A stretch of 64,000 bases of DNA. It comes from Kribbella capetownensis (GTDB taxonomy: Bacteria; Actinomycetota; Actinomycetes; Propionibacteriales; Kribbellaceae). Under the pieces are notes generated by a model. The model was given only the letters and a program-made list of their open reading frames with translations, was not told where the DNA came from and did not search any database. Location of the stretch: the NCBI RefSeq assembly GCF_004331485.1, contig NZ_SJKD01000001.1, positions 124,001 to 188,000 on the forward strand, given 5' to 3'. This document shows positions 44,893-53,332 of this stretch, piece after piece (position 1 is the stretch's first letter; each line of letters starts with the position of its first letter). The position numbers were made by a program, and so were the translations under genes.

Positions 44893-45624
44893 ATGGGTGA
44901 GCTAGCGAAGATCGTGGTCGTGGTGCCGACCTACAACGAGCGGGAGAACCTGCCCGTTCTGGCCGGGCTGCTGTCCGACCTGAACCTGCCCGGCCTGCAG
45001 ATGCTGGTCGTCGACGACAACTCCCCGGACGGCACCGGCGACGTCGCCGACGAGCTGGCGAAGGCGTCGCCGGAGCAGGTCTCGGTGCTGCACCGGACCG
45101 AGAAGAACGGCCTCGGCCGCGCCTACATCGCCGGCATCAGCCGCGCCCTGGACGACGGCGCCGACATCGTCATCCAGATGGACGCCGACCTGTCCCACCC
45201 GGCCTCGGTGGTCCCGATCATGGTCGAGACGCTGCGGACGACCGACGCCGGCGTGGTGATCGGGTCGCGGTACGTCGAGGGTGGTTCGGCCGCCGCGGAG
45301 TGGGGCTGGCACCGCCGGGCGCTGTCGGCCTGGGCGAACTTCTACGTGAACGCGATCCTGCGCCTGCACGTGAAGGACGCGACCGCCGGCTTCAAGGCCT
45401 GGAAGGCGGACACGCTCCGCTGGATCGACGTCACCACCATCCAGAGCAACGGGTACTCGTTCCAGGTGGAGATGAACTACCGCACGGTCCGCCGTGGGCT
45501 GCACATCGCCGAGGTACCGATCCGGTTCGAGGAGCGGACGGCGGGTGCGTCGAAGATGAGCCTCAAGGTGCAGCTGGAGTCGGCGCTGATGCCTTGGAAG
45601 CTGTTGTTCAAGCGGTCTTCTTAG
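44893..45624 (+). CDS. polyprenol monophosphomannose synthase
   Basis: A 243-residue GT2 enzyme. VVVPTYNERENLPVL and VVDDNSPDGTGD form the nucleotide-binding start, and IQMDADLSHP carries the DxD metal motif. It moves mannose from GDP-mannose to a polyprenyl phosphate, the donor for lipoglycans and protein O-mannosylation in actinobacteria. Only the catalytic domain is present, with no C-terminal GtrA or Lnt-like membrane domain, so the membrane partner is encoded elsewhere. It lies next to the mannoside locus but reads as a separate unit. Confidence 0.9.
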   Translation: MGELAKIVVVVPTYNERENLPVLAGLLSDLNLPGLQMLVVDDNSPDGTGDVADELAKASPEQVSVLHRTEKNGLGRAYIAGISRALDDGADIVIQMDADLSHPASVVPIMVETLRTTDAGVVIGSRYVEGGSAAAEWGWHRRALSAWANFYVNAILRLHVKDATAGFKAWKADTLRWIDVTTIQSNGYSFQVEMNYRTVRRGLHIAEVPIRFEERTAGASKMSLKVQLESALMPWKLLFKRSS

Positions 45625-45634
45625 AGCCTGTGGC

Positions 45635-45985
45635 TCAGCCGTAGCCGAGCTCGTGCAGGCGGGCGTCGTCGATACCGAAGTGGTGCGCGATCTCGTGCAC
45701 CACGGTGATGTTCACCTCGTCGACGACGTCGTCCACGGTGTCGCAGATCGCCAGCGTCGGGTTGCGGTAGATCGTGATCCGGTCCGGCAGTACGCCGCCG
45801 TAGTAGTGCCCGCGCTCGGTCAGCGGGATGCCCTCGTAGATCCCGAGCAGCGCCGGGTCCCCGGCCGGCGCGTCGTCCTCGACGAAGATCGCGACGTTGT
45901 CGATCAACGCCGCCAGCTCCGGCGGCACCTCGTCCAGCGCCTCGGACACCAGCACCTCGAAGTCCGCCCGGCTCATCTCGATCAC
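45635..45985 (-). CDS. metallopeptidase family protein (minimal zincin)
   Basis: A 116-residue protein of the small actinobacterial zincin family. VVHEIAHHFGIDDARLHELGY near the C-terminus gives HExxH plus the third ligand Asp region. LPDRITIYRNP is the usual conserved strand. The start is GTG at 45985, with an ATG three codons later. Function of the family is uncertain. The stop lies 11 bases from that of the convergent mannose synthase gene. Confidence 0.82.
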   Translation of the reverse strand: MIEMSRADFEVLVSEALDEVPPELAALIDNVAIFVEDDAPAGDPALLGIYEGIPLTERGHYYGGVLPDRITIYRNPTLAICDTVDDVVDEVNITVVHEIAHHFGIDDARLHELGYG

Positions 45986-46002
45986 GCTGCCAGCGTAGTG
46001 AG

Positions 46003-46580
46003 TCAGAGCCAGCCCTGACGGGACGCCTGGACGCCGAGCTGGAACCTCGTCTGGGCGTCGAGCGCCTCCTGCAGCCGGCCGATCCGGCGCGCGACCGCAC
46101 CATGTGCAAGGTGTTGGCGTCCTGGAGGACGTGGGCTCCGTAGATGACCTCGTACCTGACGCCTCGCTCGAGCGCGTCGAACATGCCCTCGACGATCCGG
46201 ATCTCGCGGGCCGCCAGGTTGCCTATGGTCATGGCCCGGACCTGGCTGTGCGTGTCCGACTGGACCGAGTTCAGGACGGCCTGCGCGGCGGCGTACGTCG
46301 GCAGGATCTCCAAGTAATCGTGGCGGCCTGCGGCCGACTTCCAGAGCTCGGTGAGGACATCGGCGCTCTCGTGGGCCAGGGCTGCCTGCTTGGTGTGCCG
46401 CTCCGCGAGCGCGTCCATCGCCAGCCGCGGCGGACGGACCACCAGGCCGTCGTCGATTCGTTCGACCAGGCCGAGCCCGATGCGGTCCAGAGCGCCGTAC
46501 CACAGCAGTTGTCCCCCGAGATCCAGCAGATCGTCGACAATCTGCCGGCGATGCGGGCACGGGCGGACGCCGTACGCGCA
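46003..46580 (-). pseudogene. LuxR-type transcriptional regulator, internal deletion and frameshift
   Basis: Read on the minus strand, one frame gives a sensor half (LDLGGQLLWYGALDRIGLGL through TELWKSAAGRHDYLEILPTY to GAHVLQDANTLHMV) that stops making sense near 46105. A second frame then gives VARRIGRLQEALDAQ plus TRFQLGVQASRQGWL and a stop at 46003, the exact end of a LuxR-like DNA-binding domain. The two pieces meet within about 15 bases, so most of the middle and of the helix-turn-helix has been deleted with a frame change. The N-terminus runs back to a TGA near 46610 without a good start. No intact product is possible. Confidence 0.75.
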
Positions 46581-46625
46581 CAGCTCGGTCTGCCGGACGA
46601 CCCGGTCCGTTCACCTGCGGCGCCC

Positions 46626-47368
46626 ATGGAGAGTTCACCAACCAGGTCACGCACGATCAAGGACCTGCGCCGCTTCTGGGACATCCCGTCCAGCGACATC
46701 GAGCTGGTGCCTGCCCACGGCCGCTCCATGCTCGACCCAGAGGTGAACTACCGGGTCTTCACCGCCGTCTACGGCTTCAACGCGGAGCAGTCCCGGGTGT
46801 CCGCCGACCTGGTCGCCCGTGAGCTCAACAGCGCGACCCTGGGGTACGGCGATCTGCGGATCTTCACGTTCAACGCGTACGCGGCTTCCGGTGGCGAGAC
46901 CATCCCCGGGTACGGCATCGCTCCGAAGCGGATCGCGTTCGGCGACGGCGTGATGGAGGGCTTTGCCCAGGTCGGACTCGGCGATGTGGCACCGCAGGCG
47001 ATCCTGGCTTATGAGTTCGGTCACCACGTCCAGTACGCCGGCGGCCTGATGCGGGACGACCTGCCGGCGCCCGAGGCGTCGCGCTGGGCCGAACTGATGC
47101 CGGACGCGTTCAGTGCGTACTTCCTCACCCATGCTCGCGGTGCCTCGATGAACTGGAAGCGGGTCCAGTCGTTCGGCCAGATGTTCTACCAACTGGGCGA
47201 CTGCGGCTTCACCGCCGCCGGCCACCACGGCACACCGAACAGCGGATGCGCTCGGCCCTCTGGGCGTACGGCGTCGCCGACTCGGCCCGTCCACAGGGTC
47301 ACATCCTGCCGTCCCGCAGCTTCTACGACCTGTTCGCAGCGCAGTACCCCGACGCTGATCGCCCCTGA
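46626..47368 (+). pseudogene. zinc metallopeptidase-like gene, active-site change and frameshift
   Basis: The frame from ATG 46626 reads LRRFWDIPSSDIELVPAHG and later AILAYEFGHHVQYAGG and WKRVQSFGQMFYQLGDCGF, a secreted neutral zinc metallopeptidase-like sequence. The expected HEFGH is YEFGH, so the first zinc ligand is lost. After HHGTPN the frame turns to nonsense, while another frame continues with QRMRSALWAYGVADSARPQG and FYDLFAAQYP to a TGA at 47366-47368, showing a frameshift near 47232. The signal peptide and N-terminal part are also missing. I take this as a decaying gene. Confidence 0.75.
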
Positions 47369-47415
47369 CGCGACCGCCTGACCCAGGGCCGCGCGATCCC
47401 GGCTCTCTCCGGCCA

Positions 47416-47455
47416 GGGCGCCGTACGCCGACCTCCTCCCCGGCGTACGGCGCCC
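47416..47455. terminator. strong 15-base-pair hairpin
   Basis: GGGCGCCGTACGCCG at 47416-47430 and its exact complement at 47441-47455 enclose a 10-base C-rich loop. It lies about 50 bases after the metallopeptidase remnant and before the tRNA promoter, so it is probably the old terminator of that gene. No U-tract follows. Confidence 0.6.
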
Positions 47456-47471
47456 CGCTCCGGAACTCGTT

Positions 47472-47500
47472 TTGGAGCGCGGGGACAAACCCTCTATGCT
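47472..47500 (+). promoter_or_regulatory. promoter for the tRNA cluster
   Basis: TTGGAG at 47472-47477 and TATGCT at 47495-47500 are 17 bases apart. The start of transcription would be near 47507, about 32 bases before the tRNA-Glu gene. Confidence 0.55.
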
Positions 47501-47538
47501 TACGGCTGTCCCTGGAGCTTCGGCTCCCGCGGGTCCGA

Positions 47539-47611
47539 GTCCCCATCGTCTAGTGGCCTAGGACGCTGCCCTTTCAAGGCGGTAACGCGGGTTCGAATCC
47601 CGTTGGGGATA
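47539..47611 (+). tRNA. tRNA-Glu (anticodon TTC)
   Basis: A 73-base cloverleaf. The acceptor stem GTCCCCA pairs with TGGGGAT (one G-T pair), the anticodon arm is CTGCC-CTTTCAA-GGCGG giving anticodon TTC, and the T arm is GCGGG-TTCGAAT-CCCGT. CCA is not encoded. A GAAA-tetraloop hairpin (CGGCC/GGCCG) follows at 47612-47625. Confidence 0.95.
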
Positions 47612-47671
47612 CGGCCGAAAGGCCGGTGTCAGAACCACCTCGGAGATGCTGTACGATCGTCGAGTCAATCT

Positions 47672-47748
47672 GGCCCAGTGGCGCAGTTGGTTAGCGTGCC
47701 GCCCTGTCACGGCGGAGGTCGCGGGTTCGAGTCCCGTCTGGGTCGCCA
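47672..47748 (+). tRNA. tRNA-Asp (anticodon GTC)
   Basis: A 77-base cloverleaf including encoded CCA. GGCCCAG pairs with CTGGGTC, the anticodon arm is CCGCC-CTGTCAC-GGCGG giving GTC, and the T arm is GCGGG-TTCGAGT-CCCGT. Confidence 0.95.
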
Positions 47749-47792
47749 GGAGAAGGCGGCGGTGTTCACACACCGCCGCTTACTTTCTCCCC

Positions 47793-47868
47793 GGTCAGGT
47801 AGCTCAGCTGGTAGAGCGTCCGCCTGAAAAGCGGAAGGTCGGCGGTTCGAGACCGCCCCTGACCACCA
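47793..47868 (+). tRNA. tRNA-Phe (anticodon GAA)
   Basis: A 76-base cloverleaf including encoded CCA. GGTCAGG pairs with CCTGACC, the anticodon arm is TCCGC-CTGAAAA-GCGGA giving GAA, and the T arm is GGCGG-TTCGAGA-CCGCC. Confidence 0.95.
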
Positions 47869-47871
47869 CCA

Positions 47872-47905
47872 CCCTCTCCGCTCAACCGGGGAGGGATTTT
47901 CTTTT
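47872..47905 (+). terminator. Rho-independent terminator of the tRNA cluster
   Basis: CCCTCTCC at 47872-47879 pairs with GGGGAGGG at 47888-47895 around an 8-base loop and is followed by ATTTTCTTTT. It directly follows the CCA end of tRNA-Phe. Confidence 0.85.
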
Positions 47906-48389
47906 CCCAGCGTGCTCCCGCCCACCCGACGTAGCCTGCGGCTCATCGCCGCACTTGTGCGCTTGTCGCGCGCATTCGACCCCACACGCTGGCCGTCTCC
48001 TCCAAGTGACCGTGGTCACGCCGATCGCGTGGCTCCGAACACCCAGGCTGCCCGACATCAGCCAGGACGCAGGATCCCATCGGGCGATGGTCATCGAGTG
48101 CAGCGCACCTGCGAGCGGCCGGCGAGGCGGCAGATGCTTCTGGCAACGATTGCTGTGTGGGACATCATCCGGGGCTGAGCGGATGCCGCAGGCGCTCGAT
48201 GCCTGAATCGGCGCGCGCTCAGGGCTGCGTCAAAAACTTACCTGATCTTGTAACGCGTGGGTGGTCTGGACCGATGTAGGTCTCGAACGGGTGGGGATCG
48301 ACTATTCACGCGCGCCCGGGCCCGGCCCGGATGTGAGGCGTGTGCGGAACCGCTGACCCGGACTGTCGAGCAAGTCTGGAAGGGTTGAG
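47906..48389. other. gene-free stretch after the tRNAs
   Basis: No convincing coding region is seen in these 484 bases; the open frames here lack a ribosome site and family-like sequence. The last 150 bases are likely 5' leader and promoter of the next gene, with a GC-rich inverted run (CGCGCCCGGGCCCGG) near 48311. AAGGGTTGAG just before 48390 is the ribosome binding site. Confidence 0.5.
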
Positions 48390-50654
48390 ATGTTCCGCAA
48401 GCTGATGACGTCTGCTGTCGTTCTTGTGGTGGTGGCGTCCGCCACGTTGTTCGTTTTGCGGTCCGCGGACGCGGCCGGCGCCAATGTGACCATCACGGCG
48501 ACCACAGCCTCGAACGGTACGACGACCTTGACCTACCGGGCGAGCGTGCTCCGGGCCGGGTCCCTGCGGGACATCGTGGTCTCGATTCCTTCCGGCTCGA
48601 CCGGGCGGATTACCTCGGTCAACGGGACAGTGAGCACGGCGTCACCCGGCGTGCTCACGTGGCGGCCCAGTAAGACCGTGAACGTTGCCGTCGGCGCTCG
48701 TTTCTCTATCCCGCTGTACGGGCTGCGGTTGCCCGCCGGTGGGCCGTGGACGCTCAGCTTCAAGGCGACCGGAACGGCCGGGCAGGTCCTGACCTCCGGC
48801 ACCGGGGTCCTTCAGCCGCTCAAGACCTACAAGCCCGATGTGCGCATCACCGCGACCAAACCGATTCCTGGTCAGACCACGACGCTGACCTACGCAGGTA
48901 CGGTGACGCGGGCTGGGGTTCTGTCGTCTGTGCGCATGCAGCTGCCGGGGGGATCGCGCGGTGCGATCACCAGCGTGAACGGGACACTCAGGACATTGAG
49001 CGGCTATGTGACTTGGACGCCCAAGGCTCCCATCAGCGTTGCCGCCGGCGCACGCCTGGCGATTCCGATCTACGGACTGGTGCTGTCCAAGTACGGCGGT
49101 GTCCTCACCCTCGGGATGTCTGCCCAGACGTCGACAGGAACGTTGCTGCTGTCCGGGACCGGCTCCATCGCGTTGATCGCTCCGCCGGTCGCGATGCCGG
49201 CGGTGTCGGCGGCGGGTTTCGCGGCCGTTCCGGAGGGGTGCCCGACCAGTTGGCCGACGACCGCCGCGGAGAACGCGAAGCCCGGCGACGACGAGTGGGT
49301 CATCCCGACGTCGATGAACGGCCCGCTGTCGGCGTACCTCACCGAGGTCTCGGCGACGTGCGGCGACGCCGTTGACCTCAAGGTGACCTCCGGCAAACCG
49401 GTCAGCGTGGTGGCGTACCGGATGGGCTACTACCAGGGCCTCGGTGGCCGTGAGGTCTGGCGGCAGGACGACGTACCGACCGTCGTGCAGCCGGCACCGA
49501 CCACGGGCGGCACCGCCAACGGCAAAGAGTTGCGGATGACGTCCGCGGCGACCTGGACCAAGACGCTGACCATCCCCGTGGACAAGGACTGGATTCCTGG
49601 CACGTATCTGATCAAGGTCAGTGATGGCCAGTATGCGTCGTACGCACCGCTGACCGTCAGGGACGACACCGGGATCAAGCACGACCTGCTGATCCAGCAG
49701 GCGACCGCGACCTGGCAGGCCTACAACTCCTATGGTGGCTTGGGCTTCTACTCCGGGGGTGTGGCCGGAGGTTCCGGTCGGCTGACCTCCGATCGCCCGT
49801 ACAACGACGGCCAGGGATCGGGGCAGTTCCTCTCGCTGGAGCAGGGGCTGGTGTTCTGGGCCGAGTCGAAGGGTCTCGACGTCACGTATTGGACCAACAA
49901 CGATCTGGACGAGTTCGGCGGTCAGCTACCGGCGCGGGCCGGGACGATTTTCCTGCCCGGGCACGACGAGTACTACTCGCTCCGGATGCGCGCGGCGCTG
50001 AGTCAGGCGATCAATCGTGGCGTGAATGTGGCGAACCTCGGCGCGAACACGGCGTACCGGCTCATCACCTTCACCGACGCCAGTCGGCGGGCGTGGGATA
50101 TCGACCGGTACACCGACGGCTACAACTCGACGACGTGGCGGTACCAGGGCGATGCCTATGCTTCGCAGCCGTTGCTCGGTGCGGAATACATCTGCCCGGT
50201 GCTGGGGCAAACGCTGACCACGGGGACCAGCTGGATGTTCGACGGCATCCCGGCAGGCACTGCACTGCCAGGGTTCATCGCGGGCGAGGTCGACTACGTC
50301 TGGCCAGGGCTGTACAAGCACCCGGGGCTGACCACGATCGCGAGCGGTACCGGCAACTGCCACTCGAACAACCAGGCCGTGCCAATGCACACGACCGCGT
50401 ACACCGCACCGTCCGGTGCCCGGGTGGTCAACGGCTCGACGTTCGCCTACGGCTGCTTCCTCGTCCGCCGCTGCCCTTCCAACTGGACAGTTCCCGCACC
50501 GTCCCTGGCCTCGCAGCAGGCCGTCGGCACGATCGTCGGCAACATCACCGAGTGGGTCAGCAAAGGCACCATCCAGGTACCGGCCGACACCACAGCGGCC
50601 GCGATACGCGTCGCCCCACCAAAGCACACCCTCCAAACCAACACCCAACCCTGA
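48390..50654 (+). CDS. secreted N,N-dimethylformamidase-beta-like protein with two N-terminal repeat domains
   Basis: A 754-residue exported protein. A signal peptide (MFRKLMTSAVVLVVVASATL) is followed by two copies of one about 105-residue beta domain, at roughly 32-135 and 142-245. Both have TLTYxxxVxRAG, GxITSVNGT and VGA/AGAR(F/L)xIPxYGL. From about 265 the sequence matches the C-terminal region of the dimethylformamidase large subunit group (VVAYRMGYYQGLGGR, WQAYNSYGG, GHDEYYSLRMR, NLGANTAYRL). Actinobacterial proteins of this type are mostly uncharacterised. No small subunit gene is adjacent, so amide hydrolysis is unproven. Confidence 0.78.
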   Translation: MFRKLMTSAVVLVVVASATLFVLRSADAAGANVTITATTASNGTTTLTYRASVLRAGSLRDIVVSIPSGSTGRITSVNGTVSTASPGVLTWRPSKTVNVAVGARFSIPLYGLRLPAGGPWTLSFKATGTAGQVLTSGTGVLQPLKTYKPDVRITATKPIPGQTTTLTYAGTVTRAGVLSSVRMQLPGGSRGAITSVNGTLRTLSGYVTWTPKAPISVAAGARLAIPIYGLVLSKYGGVLTLGMSAQTSTGTLLLSGTGSIALIAPPVAMPAVSAAGFAAVPEGCPTSWPTTAAENAKPGDDEWVIPTSMNGPLSAYLTEVSATCGDAVDLKVTSGKPVSVVAYRMGYYQGLGGREVWRQDDVPTVVQPAPTTGGTANGKELRMTSAATWTKTLTIPVDKDWIPGTYLIKVSDGQYASYAPLTVRDDTGIKHDLLIQQATATWQAYNSYGGLGFYSGGVAGGSGRLTSDRPYNDGQGSGQFLSLEQGLVFWAESKGLDVTYWTNNDLDEFGGQLPARAGTIFLPGHDEYYSLRMRAALSQAINRGVNVANLGANTAYRLITFTDASRRAWDIDRYTDGYNSTTWRYQGDAYASQPLLGAEYICPVLGQTLTTGTSWMFDGIPAGTALPGFIAGEVDYVWPGLYKHPGLTTIASGTGNCHSNNQAVPMHTTAYTAPSGARVVNGSTFAYGCFLVRRCPSNWTVPAPSLASQQAVGTIVGNITEWVSKGTIQVPADTTAAAIRVAPPKHTLQTNTQP

Positions 50655-50839
50655 CCTTGGATGGACGGATTCGAGGCGCTCGCGGGACTGATGTGATCTC
50701 TCGGCGGCTAGGTTGGCGGCGCGTTCGGCGGCAACCTTCTCCACCGAGAGTCCGCGCGAGCTCGTACCGCCCAACATCGGGGACCGGTCACGGTTCCTGT
50801 CCTTCATCTTCTTTGTTCTCGAAGCAAGCTGAGTCGCCG

Positions 50840-51328
50840 TCAGGTCTGTTCGAACGTGCGCGGCTTGTCTGGTAGGTCTTCGACGAAGGGGATCTTGCTG
50901 ACGGACTGGTGGTACTGCTCGGCTGCCTCTTCCACGGAGAGGTGGCCGAACTGGAGGGAGGTCGCCACACCCTCGAGCTCGGTGCTGCAGACCTCGGCGG
51001 CGGTGACGCGTGCGGCGAGATCCTGCGATTTGCTCAGGTTCGCGGAAATCACCGACACCAAAGAGACGATCAATGCGGCCACGCAGAGCGGTCTCCAAAC
51101 GCCCGCAGCGGTGGCGATTGACAGTTCTTCTTTTACGCTGTTTGTGAATGCCAGACCGCCGACGGCCGGACCTGCCACCAAAACCGCCGCTAGCGCGCTG
51201 CTGACGATGCTGATATTGGTGAGGCGGTTGCGGCGTGGGCGGACGTCGTGCAGAAAGGCGGTGATACCCGCCCGCCGTGTTTCGATTTGGGCGCGCAACT
51301 CTGCGCGCACTGCAGGATCATCGGACAT
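50840..51328 (-). CDS. small membrane protein with two transmembrane helices, unknown function
   Basis: A 162-residue protein. A charged N-terminus (about 40 residues) is followed by two helices, ISIVSSALAAVLVAGPAVGGLAF and PLCVAALIVSLVSVISANL, then a soluble C-terminal stretch of about 65 residues that is probably helical (LAARVTAAEVCSTELEGV). ATG at 51328 is chosen because the region upstream is Arg-rich with no family-like character. The two-helix layout recalls SLATT-type effectors, but I see no diagnostic motif. No partner gene is recognisable. Confidence 0.5.
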   Translation of the reverse strand: MSDDPAVRAELRAQIETRRAGITAFLHDVRPRRNRLTNISIVSSALAAVLVAGPAVGGLAFTNSVKEELSIATAAGVWRPLCVAALIVSLVSVISANLSKSQDLAARVTAAEVCSTELEGVATSLQFGHLSVEEAAEQYHQSVSKIPFVEDLPDKPRTFEQT

Positions 51329-51672
51329 CCTGCGCCTGCCTTCCCCCGGGCCGGTCGGCCGTGGTCTGCGGCGACCGGCAGATGGTGCCAGGTCGCGCAA
51401 CAGGCACAGGGCCTTCGCTGAGGCTCGGCGGCCCGAGGCACGGCCACTTCGTGTCCGCCGGCCGAAGGACTCGCACCCGCGGATTAATGTTTCGCCTGAT
51501 CCAATAATACCGCTGCGCTGACGTCGGCACACAGGCATTTTAATGAGCGTCACATCGACGACCTTGAGTGGTCACCCAAACCAACTGCGGCAATGATCAA
51601 ATGCTTGCTGGATATGCGGAGACCATGAGCAAATCCGATGCGCAGAGGCGGGTGCCTGGCATGCTGGGCGGC
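51329..51672. other. gene-free stretch before a GNAT remnant
   Basis: These 344 bases show no convincing gene. They include the upstream region of the minus-strand membrane protein and a slightly AT-richer patch at 51485-51600. Nothing repeated or structured was recognised. Confidence 0.4.
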
Positions 51673-52018
51673 ATGGCTGATGATCGGTCGGTTCGGGGTG
51701 CTGGGGCAGGTGATCGGGACGAGGTCTGGAAGCTGGCGCGGGAGACGGAGGTGCCCGGGCAAGGTGTTGCCGGGTATCTGCTCGCCGACAGTCATACGAC
51801 CTTCTCGCCAACGGATCTGTCGCCTGGGTTGAGGAGTGATGGTCGACGAGGGTGCCCGTCGGATGGGCGTCGGACGACGGCTGATGGAGCATGCCGAGGA
51901 GTGAGCACAGTCGGTCGGCGCTTCCTACCTTGCGATCGCCAGTCGGCGCGCCGGGGACTCTTATGTTGCCCTGGGCTACGAAGACCCGGCCACGTTCTAC
52001 AAGAAGACGTTCAGGTAG
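51673..52018 (+). pseudogene. GNAT acetyltransferase remnant, several lesions
   Basis: Pieces of one GNAT protein appear in changing frames: VRGAGAGDRDEVWKLARE, then VAGYLLADSHTTF with about 40 central residues missing before it, then ANGSVAWVEE after a one-base loss near 51804, then MVDEGARRMGVGRRLMEHAEE after another one-base loss near 51836. An in-frame TGA at 51902-51904 stands where family members have Trp, and AQSVGASYLAIASRRAGDS plus LGYEDPATFYKKTFR follows to the TAG at 52016. The order and content are those of one acetyltransferase, so this is a clear pseudogene. Confidence 0.8.
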
Positions 52019-52019
52019 G

Positions 52020-52448
52020 TCAGGAGAACGCGCGGGCTGCGGCGGCTACCACTTCTTCGTGGGGTACGTCGTGCAGGTGTTGGTCGATGTTCCAGACGTG
52101 GCCGAAAGGGTCGGCCAGTTGGCCATGGCGGGCGCCCCAGAACGTGTCCTGCAGTGGCTGGCGGACCTCGGCGCCGGCGGCGAGCGCCTGGGCGAAGACT
52201 GCGTCCGCGTCGGCGACGTCGAGCGCGAGTACGACGGGAGTGCCGCCGATGGTGGGCGGGGCCAGGACGTTCATCTCGGGGAACTCGTCGGCGAGGTGGA
52301 GCAGGGAGTCGCCGATACGGAGCCGGACGGACATGAGTCGGCCGTCCGGCGTCGGGATTCGTTCCAGTTCTTCGGCGGTGAAGGCCTCGCGGTAGAAGGC
52401 CGCAGCGCGGTCGGCGCCCTGAACGACGAGGTGTGGGGTGATCGACAT
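52020..52448 (-). CDS. VOC family protein (glyoxalase/PhnB-like)
   Basis: A 142-residue vicinal-oxygen-chelate protein. MSITPHLVVQGADRAAAFY and the end FWGARHGQLADPFGHVWNI mark the two beta-alpha-beta-beta-beta units, with the final DPFGHVW typical of PhnB-like members. Family roles include glyoxalase, antibiotic binding and dioxygenase, and this one cannot be assigned. The ATG at 52448 is preferred because the longer frame upstream is antisense to the AraC gene. It is divergent from that regulator, 68 bases away, and could be its target. Confidence 0.82.
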   Translation of the reverse strand: MSITPHLVVQGADRAAAFYREAFTAEELERIPTPDGRLMSVRLRIGDSLLHLADEFPEMNVLAPPTIGGTPVVLALDVADADAVFAQALAAGAEVRQPLQDTFWGARHGQLADPFGHVWNIDQHLHDVPHEEVVAAAARAFS

Positions 52449-52516
52449 GTCGATCAACCTAGGTCGCCACTGTCGAGGGTGTCTTGAACGTTCTTGCGCG
52501 TGCCTAGCATGGCGGG

Positions 52517-53332
52517 GTGGAGCAGGTTCGGATGTGGCGCGCGCCCGGCGAGGGACGGGTGCTGCTGATGGCAGGGCGGACCACTCGGTACGCCGTGGAT
52601 CCGCGAGGTGAGTACGTGTTCGGCGTCGTCGGTGGCGAGCCGATGCGGTCGTGGCGGGGGCGGCAGAAGCGGGTGGTACGGCCGGGGCAGTTGGTTGCCT
52701 GGGATCCGTCGTACCCGCACTCGGGGCGATCGGTCGATGAGAGTCGGCCGTGGGATGCGCGGTTGATGGTGATCGAGGTGGCTGATCTGGCGGCGCTGGC
52801 TGAGGATGCGGAGGCTGATCCACTCGCCGACGTACTGTTCCCGGAGCCGGTGTTGAATGATCCGGAGTTGGCTGCAGGGTTCCTGCGGTTGCATGCCACG
52901 CTCGAGGCGCCGAGTTCACGGCTCGAGCAGGACGAGCGGCTGGTCGAGTGGCTACGCCTTCTCATCGACCGAACCTCAGCCATCCGCTCGGCACGCCCAG
53001 CGATCACCTCACAAGACGATCGCGCTCTTCGCAGTGCCTTGGAGTACCTCGCTGATCAGCCTGAGCGGAACGTCGGCCTGGACGAGCTTGCCGGGGTCGC
53101 GGGCATCGGGAAGTTCCGGCTTATTCGGCTCTTCAGGCAACGGACCGGGCTTCCACCGCATGCGCTGCAGCTTGCTCACCGGATCCGGGCGGCGCGACGT
53201 CTACTCGAGGCGGGAGTACCAATCGCCGAAGCCGCCGAAGCCACGGGGTTCGCTGATCAGAGCCATCTGCACCGGCACTTCCAGCGGAGCCTCGGCATGA
53301 CACCGGCTGAGTATCAGCACCGCTTCGGCTAG
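52517..53332 (+). CDS. AraC family transcriptional regulator
   Basis: A 271-residue AraC protein. The N-terminal 140 residues form a cupin-like ligand domain (RKRVVRPGQLVAWDPSYPHSG). The C-terminal 100 residues carry the two helix-turn-helix units: LDELAGVAGIGKFRLIRLF, then the signature PIAEAAEATGFADQSHLHRHF and HRFG at the end. It is probably a regulator of the divergent VOC gene. Its end overlaps the convergent hydrolase gene by four bases. Confidence 0.88.
   Translation: MEQVRMWRAPGEGRVLLMAGRTTRYAVDPRGEYVFGVVGGEPMRSWRGRQKRVVRPGQLVAWDPSYPHSGRSVDESRPWDARLMVIEVADLAALAEDAEADPLADVLFPEPVLNDPELAAGFLRLHATLEAPSSRLEQDERLVEWLRLLIDRTSAIRSARPAITSQDDRALRSALEYLADQPERNVGLDELAGVAGIGKFRLIRLFRQRTGLPPHALQLAHRIRAARRLLEAGVPIAEAAEATGFADQSHLHRHFQRSLGMTPAEYQHRFG

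Noticed and set aside
47646-48206. Open frames running through the tRNA-Asp and tRNA-Phe genes
   Set aside because: They cross structured tRNA genes and a terminator and are not protein genes.
50640-50803. Short minus-strand frame beginning MKDRNRDRSPMLGG
   Set aside because: It has a weak ribosome site and continues far into the dimethylformamidase-like gene on the other strand; no family resemblance was seen.
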